Source of the DNA: Aidingimonas halophila
GTDB taxonomy: Bacteria; Pseudomonadota; Gammaproteobacteria; Pseudomonadales; Halomonadaceae
Direction of reading: 5' to 3'
DNA: 64,000 nt
Assembly: GCF_900106955.1 (NCBI RefSeq)
Contig: NZ_FNNI01000010.1
Coordinates: 24,831-88,830 of the forward strand
The notes under the pieces were generated by a model. That model saw only the letters and a list, made by a program, of their open reading frames with translations. It ran no database searches and had not been told where the DNA came from. Shown piece after piece: positions 43,078 to 51,916 of this stretch (positions within the stretch are counted from its first letter, which is position 1; each line of letters starts with the position of its first letter). The position numbers were made by a program, and so were the translations under genes.

Positions 43078-43935
43078 ATGACTGATGCAACGACTCCGCG
43101 GCAGATCGAACGGATACTACCTGCCCATCCCAGCCAGGATGGTGATGGCGTGAAAATCCAGCGAATCCATGATTTCGGAGGCGGTCTGGATCCGTTTCTG
43201 ATGCTGGATGAACTGGGATCGGACCAGCCCGATGACTATATCGGCGGCTTTCCCCCACATCCCCATCGCGGCATGCAGACGTTGACCTATGTGATCCATG
43301 GCGGGCTGACCCATGAGGATCATCTGGGGCATAGCAGTACGATTCATGCCGGTGACGCCCAGTGGATGCATACCGGCCGCGGCATCATTCATTCGGAGAT
43401 GCCACTGACCGACAGTCAGGGCCTGCATGCCTTCCAGCTCTGGATCAACCTGGCAGCGAAAGACAAGCTGACACCAGCGACCTATCGTGACATTCGCCAC
43501 AGCGACATGCCCCGCCTGGATGATGATCAGTCGTCGCTGGTGGCACTAGGTGGCAGTTGGCAGACCCAGGCAGGCAACACCGTTTCAGGTCCATTAGACG
43601 CTCTGGCCGGCCAGAGCGGTATTGCCCATGTCACGCTGTCGCCCGGCGGCCGAATGAAGCTTGTACAGACGGAGCCGACCTTGCTTGCCTACGTATTCGC
43701 CGGTACGGTGCATGTCGGAGGCAAAGAGGTCTCGGCCGGTCATCTGGCCAGCCTGGGTAAGGGAGACACGCTAACCCTGGATGCCGAACAGGAGGCCCAG
43801 CTATTGCTCCTGGCGGGAACGCCGCATCGTGAGCCCATTGCCCATTACGGCCCATTCGTCATGAATCACCGTCATGAACTGGAACAGGCTCTCGATGATT
43901 ATCGTAATGGTTCCCTGACGGCCCAAGGTAGCTAA
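43078..43935 (+). CDS. Pirin family protein (YhaK/YhhW-like)
   Basis: A 285-residue bicupin. The metal-binding histidines and glutamate of the first cupin are in GGFPPHPHRGMQTLTYVIHG, LTHEDHLGHSSTIHAGDAQ and MHTGRGIIHSEMP, and the second cupin lacks most ligands, as is usual. Pirins of this kind oxidise flavonoids such as quercetin (YhhW) or act as redox-sensitive proteins. The length is normal. It is divergent from the LysR gene, with which it shares a 130-base control region, and completes the quinone-stress set with the glutathionyl-hydroquinone reductase. Confidence 0.9.
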   Translation: MTDATTPRQIERILPAHPSQDGDGVKIQRIHDFGGGLDPFLMLDELGSDQPDDYIGGFPPHPHRGMQTLTYVIHGGLTHEDHLGHSSTIHAGDAQWMHTGRGIIHSEMPLTDSQGLHAFQLWINLAAKDKLTPATYRDIRHSDMPRLDDDQSSLVALGGSWQTQAGNTVSGPLDALAGQSGIAHVTLSPGGRMKLVQTEPTLLAYVFAGTVHVGGKEVSAGHLASLGKGDTLTLDAEQEAQLLLLAGTPHREPIAHYGPFVMNHRHELEQALDDYRNGSLTAQGS

Positions 43936-44166
43936 CAAGGGCAGATTCCGCTGCGTCGAGGCACACCACCTCGGCGATTTAAGCCCGAAACAACACTGAT
44001 ATCACCTGACATTTCTCCCCATCGACCGCTTCGAACCCCGTAAATTCGACGGTTGACGGGGAGGCATTAAAGAATACTGTACTTTTTTACAGGATAGGCA
44101 TTTTACTTATCATGGGTTATGGTCTTCGTGCTTTTTTTATCCAACTAAAAAGTACGGTCACCACTC

Positions 44167-45879
44167 ATGTTGCGAATACTTCATTCGCTGCCCCGCACGC
44201 ACAAGTTACTTCTGTTACCCGTCGCCACCATGGTTACTGTGCTGGGCACGCAAAAAATCTTTTCCGCTTTCGATGAACAATCATCCGGCAACGATTCACA
44301 CAAAACCGTCAATGTTCCTATAGAAGTCAACACACAAGCCGCCTCGCTTCCCAACGAAATTCAACCTTCCGCTCTCCGGGAAGGTATTCAAATGGCCATG
44401 GCCGCCATAGAGGAGATCGAGGCACCGGCACTTGCCGATATCGACCCGATTTCTCATGCTGAAGCTGCCAGAATCGACCCCTCTCTGGCATTACTCGGCA
44501 CCGATGCAGCAAACCATCTCGCATCCGATAGCACGTCACTCCCCTCAGAGAATGGTGACGAGCTCGATAATGACTCGCTTCATGTGGCGATACACCTCAC
44601 CGATGATTCCCTCGAGGGCGATCATCTGGCCGGTCAGGAAGATTATGTAGCCGGCGGCACATCCTATGAAGATTTTTCCGCGGATCCGCTGGAATTATTC
44701 GATGACGGCAGTATTTTCCTGGATCAGGAAATCGTCGCCAAGGAAGAGCACACGCCCCAATGGGAGAGCTATACCATTCAGGATGGTGACACCTTTGCCG
44801 TGCTGGCCGAGCGCTCCTTGGGTATGGACTATAGCGAGGTCATGAACCTTCTGGATAGCGTGCCGGACCAGAACGTATTTACCCATATGCGTGCCGGTGA
44901 CAATTTCGAATACCAGTTGGATGAAAATGAGGAGTTGTTGGCACTGCGGGTCATGAAGAACTCCCGTCAGGGCTACCTCATCGAGCAGCAAGGCGGTGAC
45001 TTCGATGTGTCGGAAATCGAGCGGACCGGTGAAGCCACACAACGTCTGTTTGCCGGCAAGGTAACAGGCAGCTTCGGCCGCTCGGCAGAGGCCACCGGCC
45101 TATCGCCCCGAGAGGTCTCCGAATTATCGAACGTGCTTGAGAAAAAACTCGATTTCCGCCGCGACACTCGCAGCGGTGATCGTTTCCATGTCCTGGTCGA
45201 GTCCGACATGATCGAAGGGGAAAGCCTCGATTCTCGCGTGCTTGCCGTTCATTACGAAGGGGAGCGCATGGATATGACCGTCGTGCGCAATAGTGAAGAC
45301 AACCGCTTCTATACACCGGAAGGAGAAAGTCTGGATCCTGCATTCGACCGCTATCCTTTCAGTGGAGATTACCAGATCAGTTCATCCTTTAATTTGCAAC
45401 GCAAGCACCCGGTGACTGGCCGCGTCAGTCCGCATTACGGCACGGACTTCGCCATGGATACCGGCACCCCTGTCGAGGCCCCCGCTGACGGCCGAGTGCA
45501 GAAAGTCGGCAATGATTCTCTGGCCGGTCGTTACATCGAATTGGTGCATGACAATGGCTATCGTACACGCTACCTGCACCTGTCCCAGCCTACGGTAGAA
45601 CGTGGTGAACGTGTGTCCATGGGGGATCGTATCGGTTTCTCCGGCAACACGGGGCGCAGCACCGGTCCCCACTTGCATTACGAGATCATCGTCAACAACG
45701 ACCGAGTCGATCCCATGCGAGTCGATCTTCCCGAGAACAAGAGTCTGGAAGGTGACGCACTCGTTAGTTTCAAGCAAGAATCCGAAGAGCTTCTGGCACG
45801 CCTGGAAAGCGGCGAAAACGGGACCGTGGTTGCCAGCACCCGCCGGGATCAAGACACGCGAGGCAGCGACGACAGCTGA
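44167..45879 (+). CDS. M23 family murein endopeptidase (MepM-like)
   Basis: A 570-residue secreted or membrane-anchored peptidase. One N-terminal helix (LLLLPVATMVTVLGTQK) is followed by about 170 acidic, low-complexity residues that are unique, then a LysM/OapA-type part (YTIQDGDTFAVLAERSLGMD), a second domain (FAGKVTGSFGRSAEATGLSP) and the peptidase with the zinc ligands in HYGTDFAMDTGTPVEAPADG and TGPHLHYEIIVNNDRVDP. It cuts peptide cross-links of the cell wall so that new strands can enter. The domain order is that of MepM/YebA. It stands alone, with an AT-rich promoter region and a strong terminator. Confidence 0.9.
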   Translation: MLRILHSLPRTHKLLLLPVATMVTVLGTQKIFSAFDEQSSGNDSHKTVNVPIEVNTQAASLPNEIQPSALREGIQMAMAAIEEIEAPALADIDPISHAEAARIDPSLALLGTDAANHLASDSTSLPSENGDELDNDSLHVAIHLTDDSLEGDHLAGQEDYVAGGTSYEDFSADPLELFDDGSIFLDQEIVAKEEHTPQWESYTIQDGDTFAVLAERSLGMDYSEVMNLLDSVPDQNVFTHMRAGDNFEYQLDENEELLALRVMKNSRQGYLIEQQGGDFDVSEIERTGEATQRLFAGKVTGSFGRSAEATGLSPREVSELSNVLEKKLDFRRDTRSGDRFHVLVESDMIEGESLDSRVLAVHYEGERMDMTVVRNSEDNRFYTPEGESLDPAFDRYPFSGDYQISSSFNLQRKHPVTGRVSPHYGTDFAMDTGTPVEAPADGRVQKVGNDSLAGRYIELVHDNGYRTRYLHLSQPTVERGERVSMGDRIGFSGNTGRSTGPHLHYEIIVNNDRVDPMRVDLPENKSLEGDALVSFKQESEELLARLESGENGTVVASTRRDQDTRGSDDS

Positions 45880-45905
45880 CCCCTTCCTCCTCTCTATATA
45901 GCCAA

Positions 45906-45931
45906 AGTGCCCCGACGATGGTCGGGGCACT
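45906..45931 (+). terminator. Rho-independent terminator
   Basis: AGTGCCCCGAC pairs with GTCGGGGCACT over 11 bp with loop GATG, and is followed by GTCATTTT. It ends the endopeptidase transcript. Confidence 0.85.
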
Positions 45932-46225
45932 GTCATTTTGCATCTCTCTTACCCGGCGATATATGCCTTCTCGTTGTGCACGCTTTCCCGCTCCGCCCCC
46001 GTCTTGGTGCCACTCATGCTCCTGAAGCCACAGCGCTCAACACACACGAAAACTCAACAAACTGATTTATAAGAGAAATAGTAAAAATGGCAACATAATT
46101 GCTTGCAACAGGGTAAAATCGATCAGACGTAGACCAGGCTCCATGGGGTACGAGTGCGTCGAACCGACCTTCAATGGTGAAGGGTCAAGCTTCCGTGTTC
46201 GACTGTCATTCGACGAGGCAACCCC
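45932..46225. other. Upstream region of the nitrate/nitrite transporter
   Basis: These 294 bases carry the promoter of the NarK-type gene. I looked for an FNR/Anr box (TTGAT-n4-ATCAA) and for paired NarL heptamers and found no convincing one. The part at 46050-46120 is AT-rich. No small gene was recognised. Confidence 0.4.
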
Positions 46226-47575
46226 ATGGACATTCGCAACAAAGCCAACAAAATACGTCTTCTCAACCTCAAAACGCCCCAGATGCGGGCCTTCCACCTC
46301 TCCTGGCTCGCCTTCCATATCTGTTTTTTTGGCTGGTTCGGCATCGCCCCCTTGATGGCCGTGGTGCGTGACGATCTCGGCCTGACGAAAACCCAGATCG
46401 GCAATACCATCATCGCCTCCGTGACCATCACGATCATCGTGCGCCTGCTGATCGGCATACTGTGTGACCGTATCGGCCCCCGCAAGGCCTATACCTGGCT
46501 GCTCTGCCTCGGCTCGATCCCGGTCATGGGGATCGGTCTCGCCGACAGTTTCGAGACCTTTCTCCTGGCACGACTGGCCATCGGGGCCATCGGTGCATCT
46601 TTCGTGATCACCCAATACCACACCTCGATCATGTTCGCCCCCAATGTGGTAGGCACGGCCAATGCCACTTCTGCCGGCTGGGGCAACCTCGGCGGTGGTA
46701 CGACGCAGATACTGATGCCGTTGATCTTTTCCGGCGTCATGATGCTCGGCGTCAACGAAGCCTTTGGCTGGCGACTGGCCATGGTGGTACCGGGTATCGT
46801 GCTGTTCCTGACCGGCCTGGCTTACTACTTCCTGGCTCAGGATGCCCCGGACGGCAACTTCGATGACTTGCGTGCACGCGGCGAACTGCCCCCCGCCAAG
46901 GGCGAGCACGGCATGAAGGAAAACCTGACAGCCGCCGTGAAGGATATCCGTGTCTGGGCACTGTTCATTGTCTATGCCGCCTGCTTCGGTGTGGAGCTGA
47001 CCATCAACAACATCGCCGCCATCTACTTCTTCGATAACTTCGACCTGACTCTGGCGACAGCCGGCATGATCGCCGGTCTGTTCGGGCTGATGAACATTTT
47101 CGCGCGTACCCTGGGCGGGATTTTCTCGGATCTGTTTGCGCGCAATGGCGGCCTGAAAGGACGCGTACGCTGGTTATTCATCGCCATGCTGTGCGAAGGG
47201 ATCGCATTGATGTTCTTCTCGCAGATGCACATCCTGGCACTGGCGATCGGCATCATGCTGGTCTTCAGCCTGTTCGTGCAGATGGCGGAAGGCGCCACCT
47301 TCGGTATCGTGCCGTTCGTCAACAAGAAAGCTCTGGGCGCCGTTGCCGGCATCGTCGGTGCCGGCGGTAATGCCGGTGCCGTAGCAGCGGGGTTCTTGTT
47401 CCGCTCTGAAACGTTGACCTATCAGCAAGGCCTGTTCTTCCTGGGCGTGGCGGTCATCATTGCATCGCTATGCGCCCTGCTGGTCCGTTTCTCACCGGAA
47501 ACGGAAGCCGAAGAAGATGCCGCCTACCAGGATGCCGTCGGAGACCAGCCCTCGGCCGCTCTCTCGTTGCGCTGA
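46226..47575 (+). CDS. narK: Nitrate/nitrite transporter, NarK/NasA-type MFS
   Basis: A 449-residue major facilitator protein with about 12 helices. The nitrate-signature glycine-rich segments are present in TSAGWGNLGGGTTQILMPLI and GIVGAGGNAGAVAAGFLF, and the substrate arginine is in IIVRLLIGILCDRIGPRKAY. It is of the nitrate/nitrite porter (NNP) family. The size fits NasA/NarK1-like proteins that import nitrate by proton symport. No nitrate reductase or nitrate sensor gene is near, so it may serve genes elsewhere. A rho-independent terminator lies just after. Confidence 0.88.
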   Translation: MDIRNKANKIRLLNLKTPQMRAFHLSWLAFHICFFGWFGIAPLMAVVRDDLGLTKTQIGNTIIASVTITIIVRLLIGILCDRIGPRKAYTWLLCLGSIPVMGIGLADSFETFLLARLAIGAIGASFVITQYHTSIMFAPNVVGTANATSAGWGNLGGGTTQILMPLIFSGVMMLGVNEAFGWRLAMVVPGIVLFLTGLAYYFLAQDAPDGNFDDLRARGELPPAKGEHGMKENLTAAVKDIRVWALFIVYAACFGVELTINNIAAIYFFDNFDLTLATAGMIAGLFGLMNIFARTLGGIFSDLFARNGGLKGRVRWLFIAMLCEGIALMFFSQMHILALAIGIMLVFSLFVQMAEGATFGIVPFVNKKALGAVAGIVGAGGNAGAVAAGFLFRSETLTYQQGLFFLGVAVIIASLCALLVRFSPETEAEEDAAYQDAVGDQPSAALSLR

Positions 47576-47596
47576 CACACGCCTCCATCCCTATTG

Positions 47597-47625
47597 AAAC
47601 CGCTACCCTCGGGCAGCGGTTTTTT
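47597..47625 (+). terminator. Rho-independent terminator
   Basis: AAACCGCT pairs with AGCGGTTT with an inner CCC/GGG pairing, and runs directly into TTTTTTG. It ends the transporter transcript. Confidence 0.9.
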
Positions 47626-47699
47626 GTTGATGATTCTTGTCACCTTACGCCATGATGGAACTATTAGCGTTATAACCACCGCCGAAATGAGGAGGAGCG

Positions 47700-48386
47700 A
47701 TGCGTCATCGAGTTCTATTGATTACCGGTGCATCAAGTGGCATCGGGGCGGCAACGGCACGTGCGGCTGTCAAGGATGGGTTTCAGTTGGTACTGGCAGC
47801 ACGGTCTGTGGACAAGTTACAGAATCTCGCCCAGGAACTGGGGACCGAAAATGTACTGACTGTCGGCTGTGACGTCACATCGATGGATGATCAGCAGAGT
47901 ATGGTCGACCAGGCACTGGAGCGTTTCGGCAGACTGGATGCTGTCTTCGCCAACGCCGGTCGTGGCGGTTCGCCCGGCGGATTCAGCGGCGCCGATCATC
48001 ATGCCTGGCACGACATGATACTCACCAACATCTATGGTGTGGGCCTCACGCTTCAAACCACACTCCCGGCACTTCGAAAAAGCAGGGGGCACGTCCTGCT
48101 CACCGGATCGGCTGCCGGACGAGCCACCATTCCCGGCTCGATGTACAGCGCCACCAAGTGGGCTGTCAGCGGCATCGGTTACAATCTGCGCGAAGAGCTG
48201 CGCGGCAGCGGCATCCGCGTCACCCTGATCGAACCCGGCATGGTCGACACGCCCTTCTTCGACGAGCCGCCGACGCATGCACTGGAAGATCGCGACATCG
48301 CCAATGCCGTCATGTATGCGGTCAATCAACCGGAACATGTCGATGTCAACGAGATACTGGTCAGGCCCACCCCACAGACGGAGTGA
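47700..48386 (+). CDS. SDR family oxidoreductase
   Basis: A 228-residue short-chain dehydrogenase: TGASSGIG at the start, the NADP-type AARS, NAGRGG in place of NNAG, Ser in LLTGSAAGR, Tyr and Lys in MYSATKWAVSG, and the tail EHVDVNEILVRPTPQ. The tail is that of YdfG/3-hydroxy-acid dehydrogenase-like enzymes. The substrate is unknown. ATGAGGAGGAGCG supplies a strong ribosome site. It stands alone, convergent with a LysE gene nine bases away. The tail matches the fragment at 1971-2145. Confidence 0.85.
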   Translation: MRHRVLLITGASSGIGAATARAAVKDGFQLVLAARSVDKLQNLAQELGTENVLTVGCDVTSMDDQQSMVDQALERFGRLDAVFANAGRGGSPGGFSGADHHAWHDMILTNIYGVGLTLQTTLPALRKSRGHVLLTGSAAGRATIPGSMYSATKWAVSGIGYNLREELRGSGIRVTLIEPGMVDTPFFDEPPTHALEDRDIANAVMYAVNQPEHVDVNEILVRPTPQTE

Positions 48387-48395
48387 CGAGCCCGA

Positions 48396-49028
48396 TCATG
48401 ACAGGATCATGATCACGCAAGCAGCGGTCAGGCTGCCCATCACGATATTGAAGACCCGCCAGTGTCGAGCAGTCTTGAGCAGCCGCCCAAGAGCCACACC
48501 GAAACCGGCCCAGATGGCGATCGAGGGTAGCGTCACGATGCCCATGATCACGATAACCACAACGGCCGATGCCAAGAAGGCATCGCCAGTCAAGGTGAAC
48601 GACGCCACCCCCGAAATCGCCATGACCCACGCCTTGGGATTGGCAAACTGAAACGCTGCTGCCTGGACCAGTGTCAACGGTCGTCCCCCTGCTTTGCCGG
48701 TGACCGTTTCCGGGGGCGGCGCGCTGGCAATCTTCCAGGCCAACCACAACAAATACAGACTGCCTACCACCTTGAGTCCTTGCTGCAGGGCAGGCCACTG
48801 CTGGAACAAGGCACCAAGCCCCGTGGCTACCGCTCCCATCAGCACCATGACACCGACACTGATGCCCAGCATATGCGGCAAGGTGCGCATGAAACCATAG
48901 TTGGCCCCGGAAGCCGTCAGCATCATGTTGTTGGGGCCGGGTGTTGCCGTCATGCTGACCGAAAACAGCGTCATCGGCCCCGCCAACGCCAAGAGTTCCG
49001 TGGTCGACGCCCCAAGCATATCGCTCAT
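48396..49028 (-). CDS. LysE/RhtB family amino-acid exporter
   Basis: A 210-residue six-helix exporter. The signature SMTATPGPNNMMLTASGANY is that of the LysE/RhtB family, followed by GFMRTLPHMLGISVGVMVLM and AAAFQFANPKAWVMAISGVA. Such proteins export amino acids or their homologues (threonine, homoserine, cysteine) under control of nearby regulators. The start at 49028 gives a usual N-terminus; 49055 is the longer option. It is divergent from a MocR regulator gene, with direct repeats in between, so that regulator probably controls it. Confidence 0.88.
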   Translation of the reverse strand: MSDMLGASTTELLALAGPMTLFSVSMTATPGPNNMMLTASGANYGFMRTLPHMLGISVGVMVLMGAVATGLGALFQQWPALQQGLKVVGSLYLLWLAWKIASAPPPETVTGKAGGRPLTLVQAAAFQFANPKAWVMAISGVASFTLTGDAFLASAVVVIVIMGIVTLPSIAIWAGFGVALGRLLKTARHWRVFNIVMGSLTAACVIMILS

Positions 49029-49049
49029 ATCACGCTCACAAATGTAAGG

Positions 49050-49090
49050 GTACAATAAGGCAATATATTTTGAATATTACCAGTACAATA
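49050..49090. promoter_or_regulatory. Direct repeats, probable MocR binding site
   Basis: GTACAATA occurs at 49050-49057 and again at 49083-49090, in the same orientation, 33 bases apart (about three helix turns). MocR regulators (GabR, PdxR) bind direct repeats on one face of the helix. The pair lies 22 bases upstream of the exporter start and 99 bases before the regulator start. Confidence 0.5.
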
Positions 49091-49188
49091 GAGATAATTG
49101 CAGTATGACAATCTATTAACTGGCTTCAAGAAGTGATTTGTCACCCCGACAATCCATTGTCACCCTGACAAAACCGAACGGTACCGAC

Positions 49189-50613
49189 ATGGACACGATC
49201 CAGCAGAATGCCCGCGCCCGATGTCATTGGTTGCCCACCCTGGACGCCATTTCCACACCACGTTATCAGGCACTGGTCGATCAGCTCGCCGCCGATATCG
49301 CCAATGGCAGCCTCAAGCCTGGCGAGCGGCTTCCACCCCAGCGGCTGCTGGCCGATGCATTGCAAGTGACCGTCGGGACCATTACCCGGGCTTATCGAGA
49401 AGCGGAACGGCGTGGCCTGGTAGAGGCACGCGTGGGCAGTGGGACACGAGTACGGGATCGACACAGTGATGCGCCAGACTTTCATCATCTTTCCCATGCG
49501 GCCGACGGCAGTATCGACCTGTCGCTGAGCGTGCCCATTCCCCATGCCATGCGCCACCAACAATTGTCGGCAGCGCTGGCAACGCTCGCCCGTCACGAGC
49601 CATCGATGCATACCGCCCTGGCCTACCAATCCGAACAGGGAAACCGTCATCATCGTCGACAATTGGCCGACTGGTTGACTACCCAAGGCCTGCCCATGGA
49701 TGTCGACGAACTGCTGTTCACCGAAGGGGGACAGCATGCCGATTATCTGGCGCTGCAAGCCCTGGTGCGCCCCGGCGAAGCCGTCGCATCCGCCGCCTTG
49801 ACCTATCCGGGAATGATTGCCGCCGCTCGCCAGCTCGGGCTCAAGCACATCGCCGTACCGGTGGATGATGAAGGAATCCGGCCGGATGCGCTGGATCGAC
49901 TCTGCCAGCAACAGCGAATTCGTCTGCTCTATATCATGCCCGAGCACAATAACCCGACAGGACAGCATATGGGGGCGAACAGGCGAAACGCCATTGCCGA
50001 GGTGGCGCGCCGTCACGATGTCTTGCTGCTGGAAGATGGTGTGCAATTCGTCTCGGCTGAGACGCGGGGAACCCCCTTCTACCGTTTGGCTCCCGACCAG
50101 TCACTGTACATCTTCAGCACTTCGAAACTGCTCACGGGTGGCTTGCGGTTCGGCGCCTTGCGCGCGCCCGCACCGTTGATTCCCAAGCTATGTGCCGCAC
50201 TACGAGCCCAGTGTTGGGCACCGCCGGATCTGATAGCCGCCGTGGCTTGCCAATGGCTGACTTCCCCGGAAGCCGACTCCCTGATCCGTTGGCAGTGGCA
50301 GGAAGTCGCCATCCGACAACAGCGGGTCCAGGAGGTCCTCGGCGCGCACCAGCCGCATGCGCATCCTTGCGGCTTCCATGCCTGGCTGGCACTCCCCGAT
50401 CCCTGGCGAGCGACGGATTTCGTCAGCCGCGCCGCCGAACGCGGTGTCACCGTAATCAGCGCCGACCCCTTCTGCGTCGGCAGCCAACCTGCACCACAAG
50501 CCGTACGACTCTGCGTGACGCCTCCCGCCGACCGCACTACATTGGAAACGGGGCTGTCGCGCCTGGCTGAACTGCTGGAGGAAGAGCCACTACGTGTTTC
50601 ACCGATGGTGTGA
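49189..50613 (+). CDS. MocR family regulator (GntR-aminotransferase fusion)
   Basis: A 474-residue regulator: N-terminal GntR winged helix (YQALVDQLAADIANGSLKPG, RLLADALQVTVGTITRAYRE) joined to a fold-I aminotransferase-like domain with EGGQHADYLALQALVRPGEA, MPEHNNPTGQHMG and the PLP lysine in LYIFSTSKLLTGGLRFGALR. PLP-bound MocR proteins sense an amine or amino acid and activate or repress neighbours. The ATG at 49189 starts the usual N-terminus. It is divergent from the LysE exporter and upstream of a deacetylase gene, so both are possible targets. Confidence 0.9.
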   Translation: MDTIQQNARARCHWLPTLDAISTPRYQALVDQLAADIANGSLKPGERLPPQRLLADALQVTVGTITRAYREAERRGLVEARVGSGTRVRDRHSDAPDFHHLSHAADGSIDLSLSVPIPHAMRHQQLSAALATLARHEPSMHTALAYQSEQGNRHHRRQLADWLTTQGLPMDVDELLFTEGGQHADYLALQALVRPGEAVASAALTYPGMIAAARQLGLKHIAVPVDDEGIRPDALDRLCQQQRIRLLYIMPEHNNPTGQHMGANRRNAIAEVARRHDVLLLEDGVQFVSAETRGTPFYRLAPDQSLYIFSTSKLLTGGLRFGALRAPAPLIPKLCAALRAQCWAPPDLIAAVACQWLTSPEADSLIRWQWQEVAIRQQRVQEVLGAHQPHAHPCGFHAWLALPDPWRATDFVSRAAERGVTVISADPFCVGSQPAPQAVRLCVTPPADRTTLETGLSRLAELLEEEPLRVSPMV

Positions 50614-50708
50614 GCTGCCAATTGTCATCAGACACATTTGCGAGTAAAGGTAAGAGTGGAGCAATTGACAACTGGCTCCATCGATATCCTTTCGATCGGG
50701 AGTGTACC

Positions 50709-51815
50709 GTGACACCAGAGACCAAGGTCATCGCATTCTACGATGAGCGAATGCTTGCCCATGCGCCGGACGCTCAGACGGCTTTCCTGCCCGGGAGAAT
50801 GGACACACGCATTCGGCAACTGCTCTCCACGCTCAATGTGCCCTGGAAATACCCCGAGCATCCAGGCCGTTTGACTGCCATCAAACAGCTACTCGATCTT
50901 GACACCATCCCAGGTGTGGCAGTCGAACCCGGACACCAAGCCACTCACGAACAACTGGCCCTGGTTCATACCAGTTCCTACCTGGACTACATATTCCGAC
51001 TGCGTGGTGAAAGTGCCTGGCTCGATGTCGATACTACCGCTGTCTCACCAGGTAGTGTCGAAGCCGCCGAGGTTGCCGCCGGATCATCGGTTGCCGCCGT
51101 GGCGGCTGTCCTCGAGGATCGTGCACAAAGCACCTTCGCACTCGTGCGCCCTCCCGGCCATCATGCCGAACCGGTTCGTGCCCGCGGCTTCTGCCTGTTC
51201 AACAACGTGGCGGTTGCTGCCGCCCACGCCAGAGCCGTATATGGCTGCCAACGAGTGATGATCGTCGACTGGGATGCCCATCATGGCAACGGAACCCAGG
51301 ATATCTTCTGGGCCGACCCGAATGTGCTGTTTTTCGATATTCACCGTGCCGCCCCCTTCTATCCGGGTTCAGGCCATCTCCACGAGATCGGTGCTGGCCT
51401 TGGAGAAGGCACGACCGTCAATGTACCCATGCCTGCGGGGGCTGGCGATCAGGCCTACATCAAGGCCTTTCAGGACATACTGATCCCGGCAGCCAAATGG
51501 TTCCAGCCGGACCTGATTCTCGTGTCCGCAGGCTTCGATCCCCACTGGCATGACTTGGCACTCAACGTTTCCTATGATGGGTTCGCCGCCATGACGGGCC
51601 TCCTTCAGGACCTGGCGTGGGATCAATGCGATGGTCGGTTAGTGTTTGTCCTGGAGGGAGGGTACAACCTCGAATCGCTGGCTCAGGGAGTCAAGGCGGT
51701 ACTCCAGGTTCTGGCCGGAGGTGAACCCCCGGAACCCGGGATATGCGGTGTCGCGGAAGTGGAAACGGCAGCAGCGTTTCATCGCGAAGCCTTCACCACA
51801 CCTCAGTCATCATGA
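50709..51815 (+). CDS. Histone deacetylase-fold amidohydrolase
   Basis: A 368-residue deacetylase of the class II HDAC/acetoin-utilisation family. The catalytic histidines are in RPPGHHAEPVRARGFCLFNN, the zinc ligands in MIVDWDAHHGNGTQDIFWAD and in SAGFDPHWHDLALNVSYDGF, and GGYNLESLAQG closes the active site. Bacterial members remove acetyl or related acyl groups from polyamines, small amines or proteins. The GTG at 50709 follows GGGAG by about seven bases; upstream codons have no such site. It follows the MocR gene and may act on an acetylated amine sensed by it. A second such enzyme is at 59284. Confidence 0.88.
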   Translation: MTPETKVIAFYDERMLAHAPDAQTAFLPGRMDTRIRQLLSTLNVPWKYPEHPGRLTAIKQLLDLDTIPGVAVEPGHQATHEQLALVHTSSYLDYIFRLRGESAWLDVDTTAVSPGSVEAAEVAAGSSVAAVAAVLEDRAQSTFALVRPPGHHAEPVRARGFCLFNNVAVAAAHARAVYGCQRVMIVDWDAHHGNGTQDIFWADPNVLFFDIHRAAPFYPGSGHLHEIGAGLGEGTTVNVPMPAGAGDQAYIKAFQDILIPAAKWFQPDLILVSAGFDPHWHDLALNVSYDGFAAMTGLLQDLAWDQCDGRLVFVLEGGYNLESLAQGVKAVLQVLAGGEPPEPGICGVAEVETAAAFHREAFTTPQSS

Positions 51816-51916
51816 CAACTATGGCGCCCTGATTTGCCAGCCTTTCTTCTTCCGAGCATGCAACGTCTACACTGGAGTCGTTCAACTCGAGATTGAGTAA
51901 TCCATGGAGGCCTACG

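Noticed and set aside
45932..46225. A possible FNR box or NarL sites before the nitrate porter
   Set aside because: Only partial matches were found; none has both half sites with the right spacing.
50617..50676. Inverted repeat GCCAATTGTCA and TGACAACTGGC before the deacetylase
   Set aside because: It has one mismatch and a 38-base spacer, without a known regulator type that fits. It could be a chance pairing, so it was not listed as an operator.
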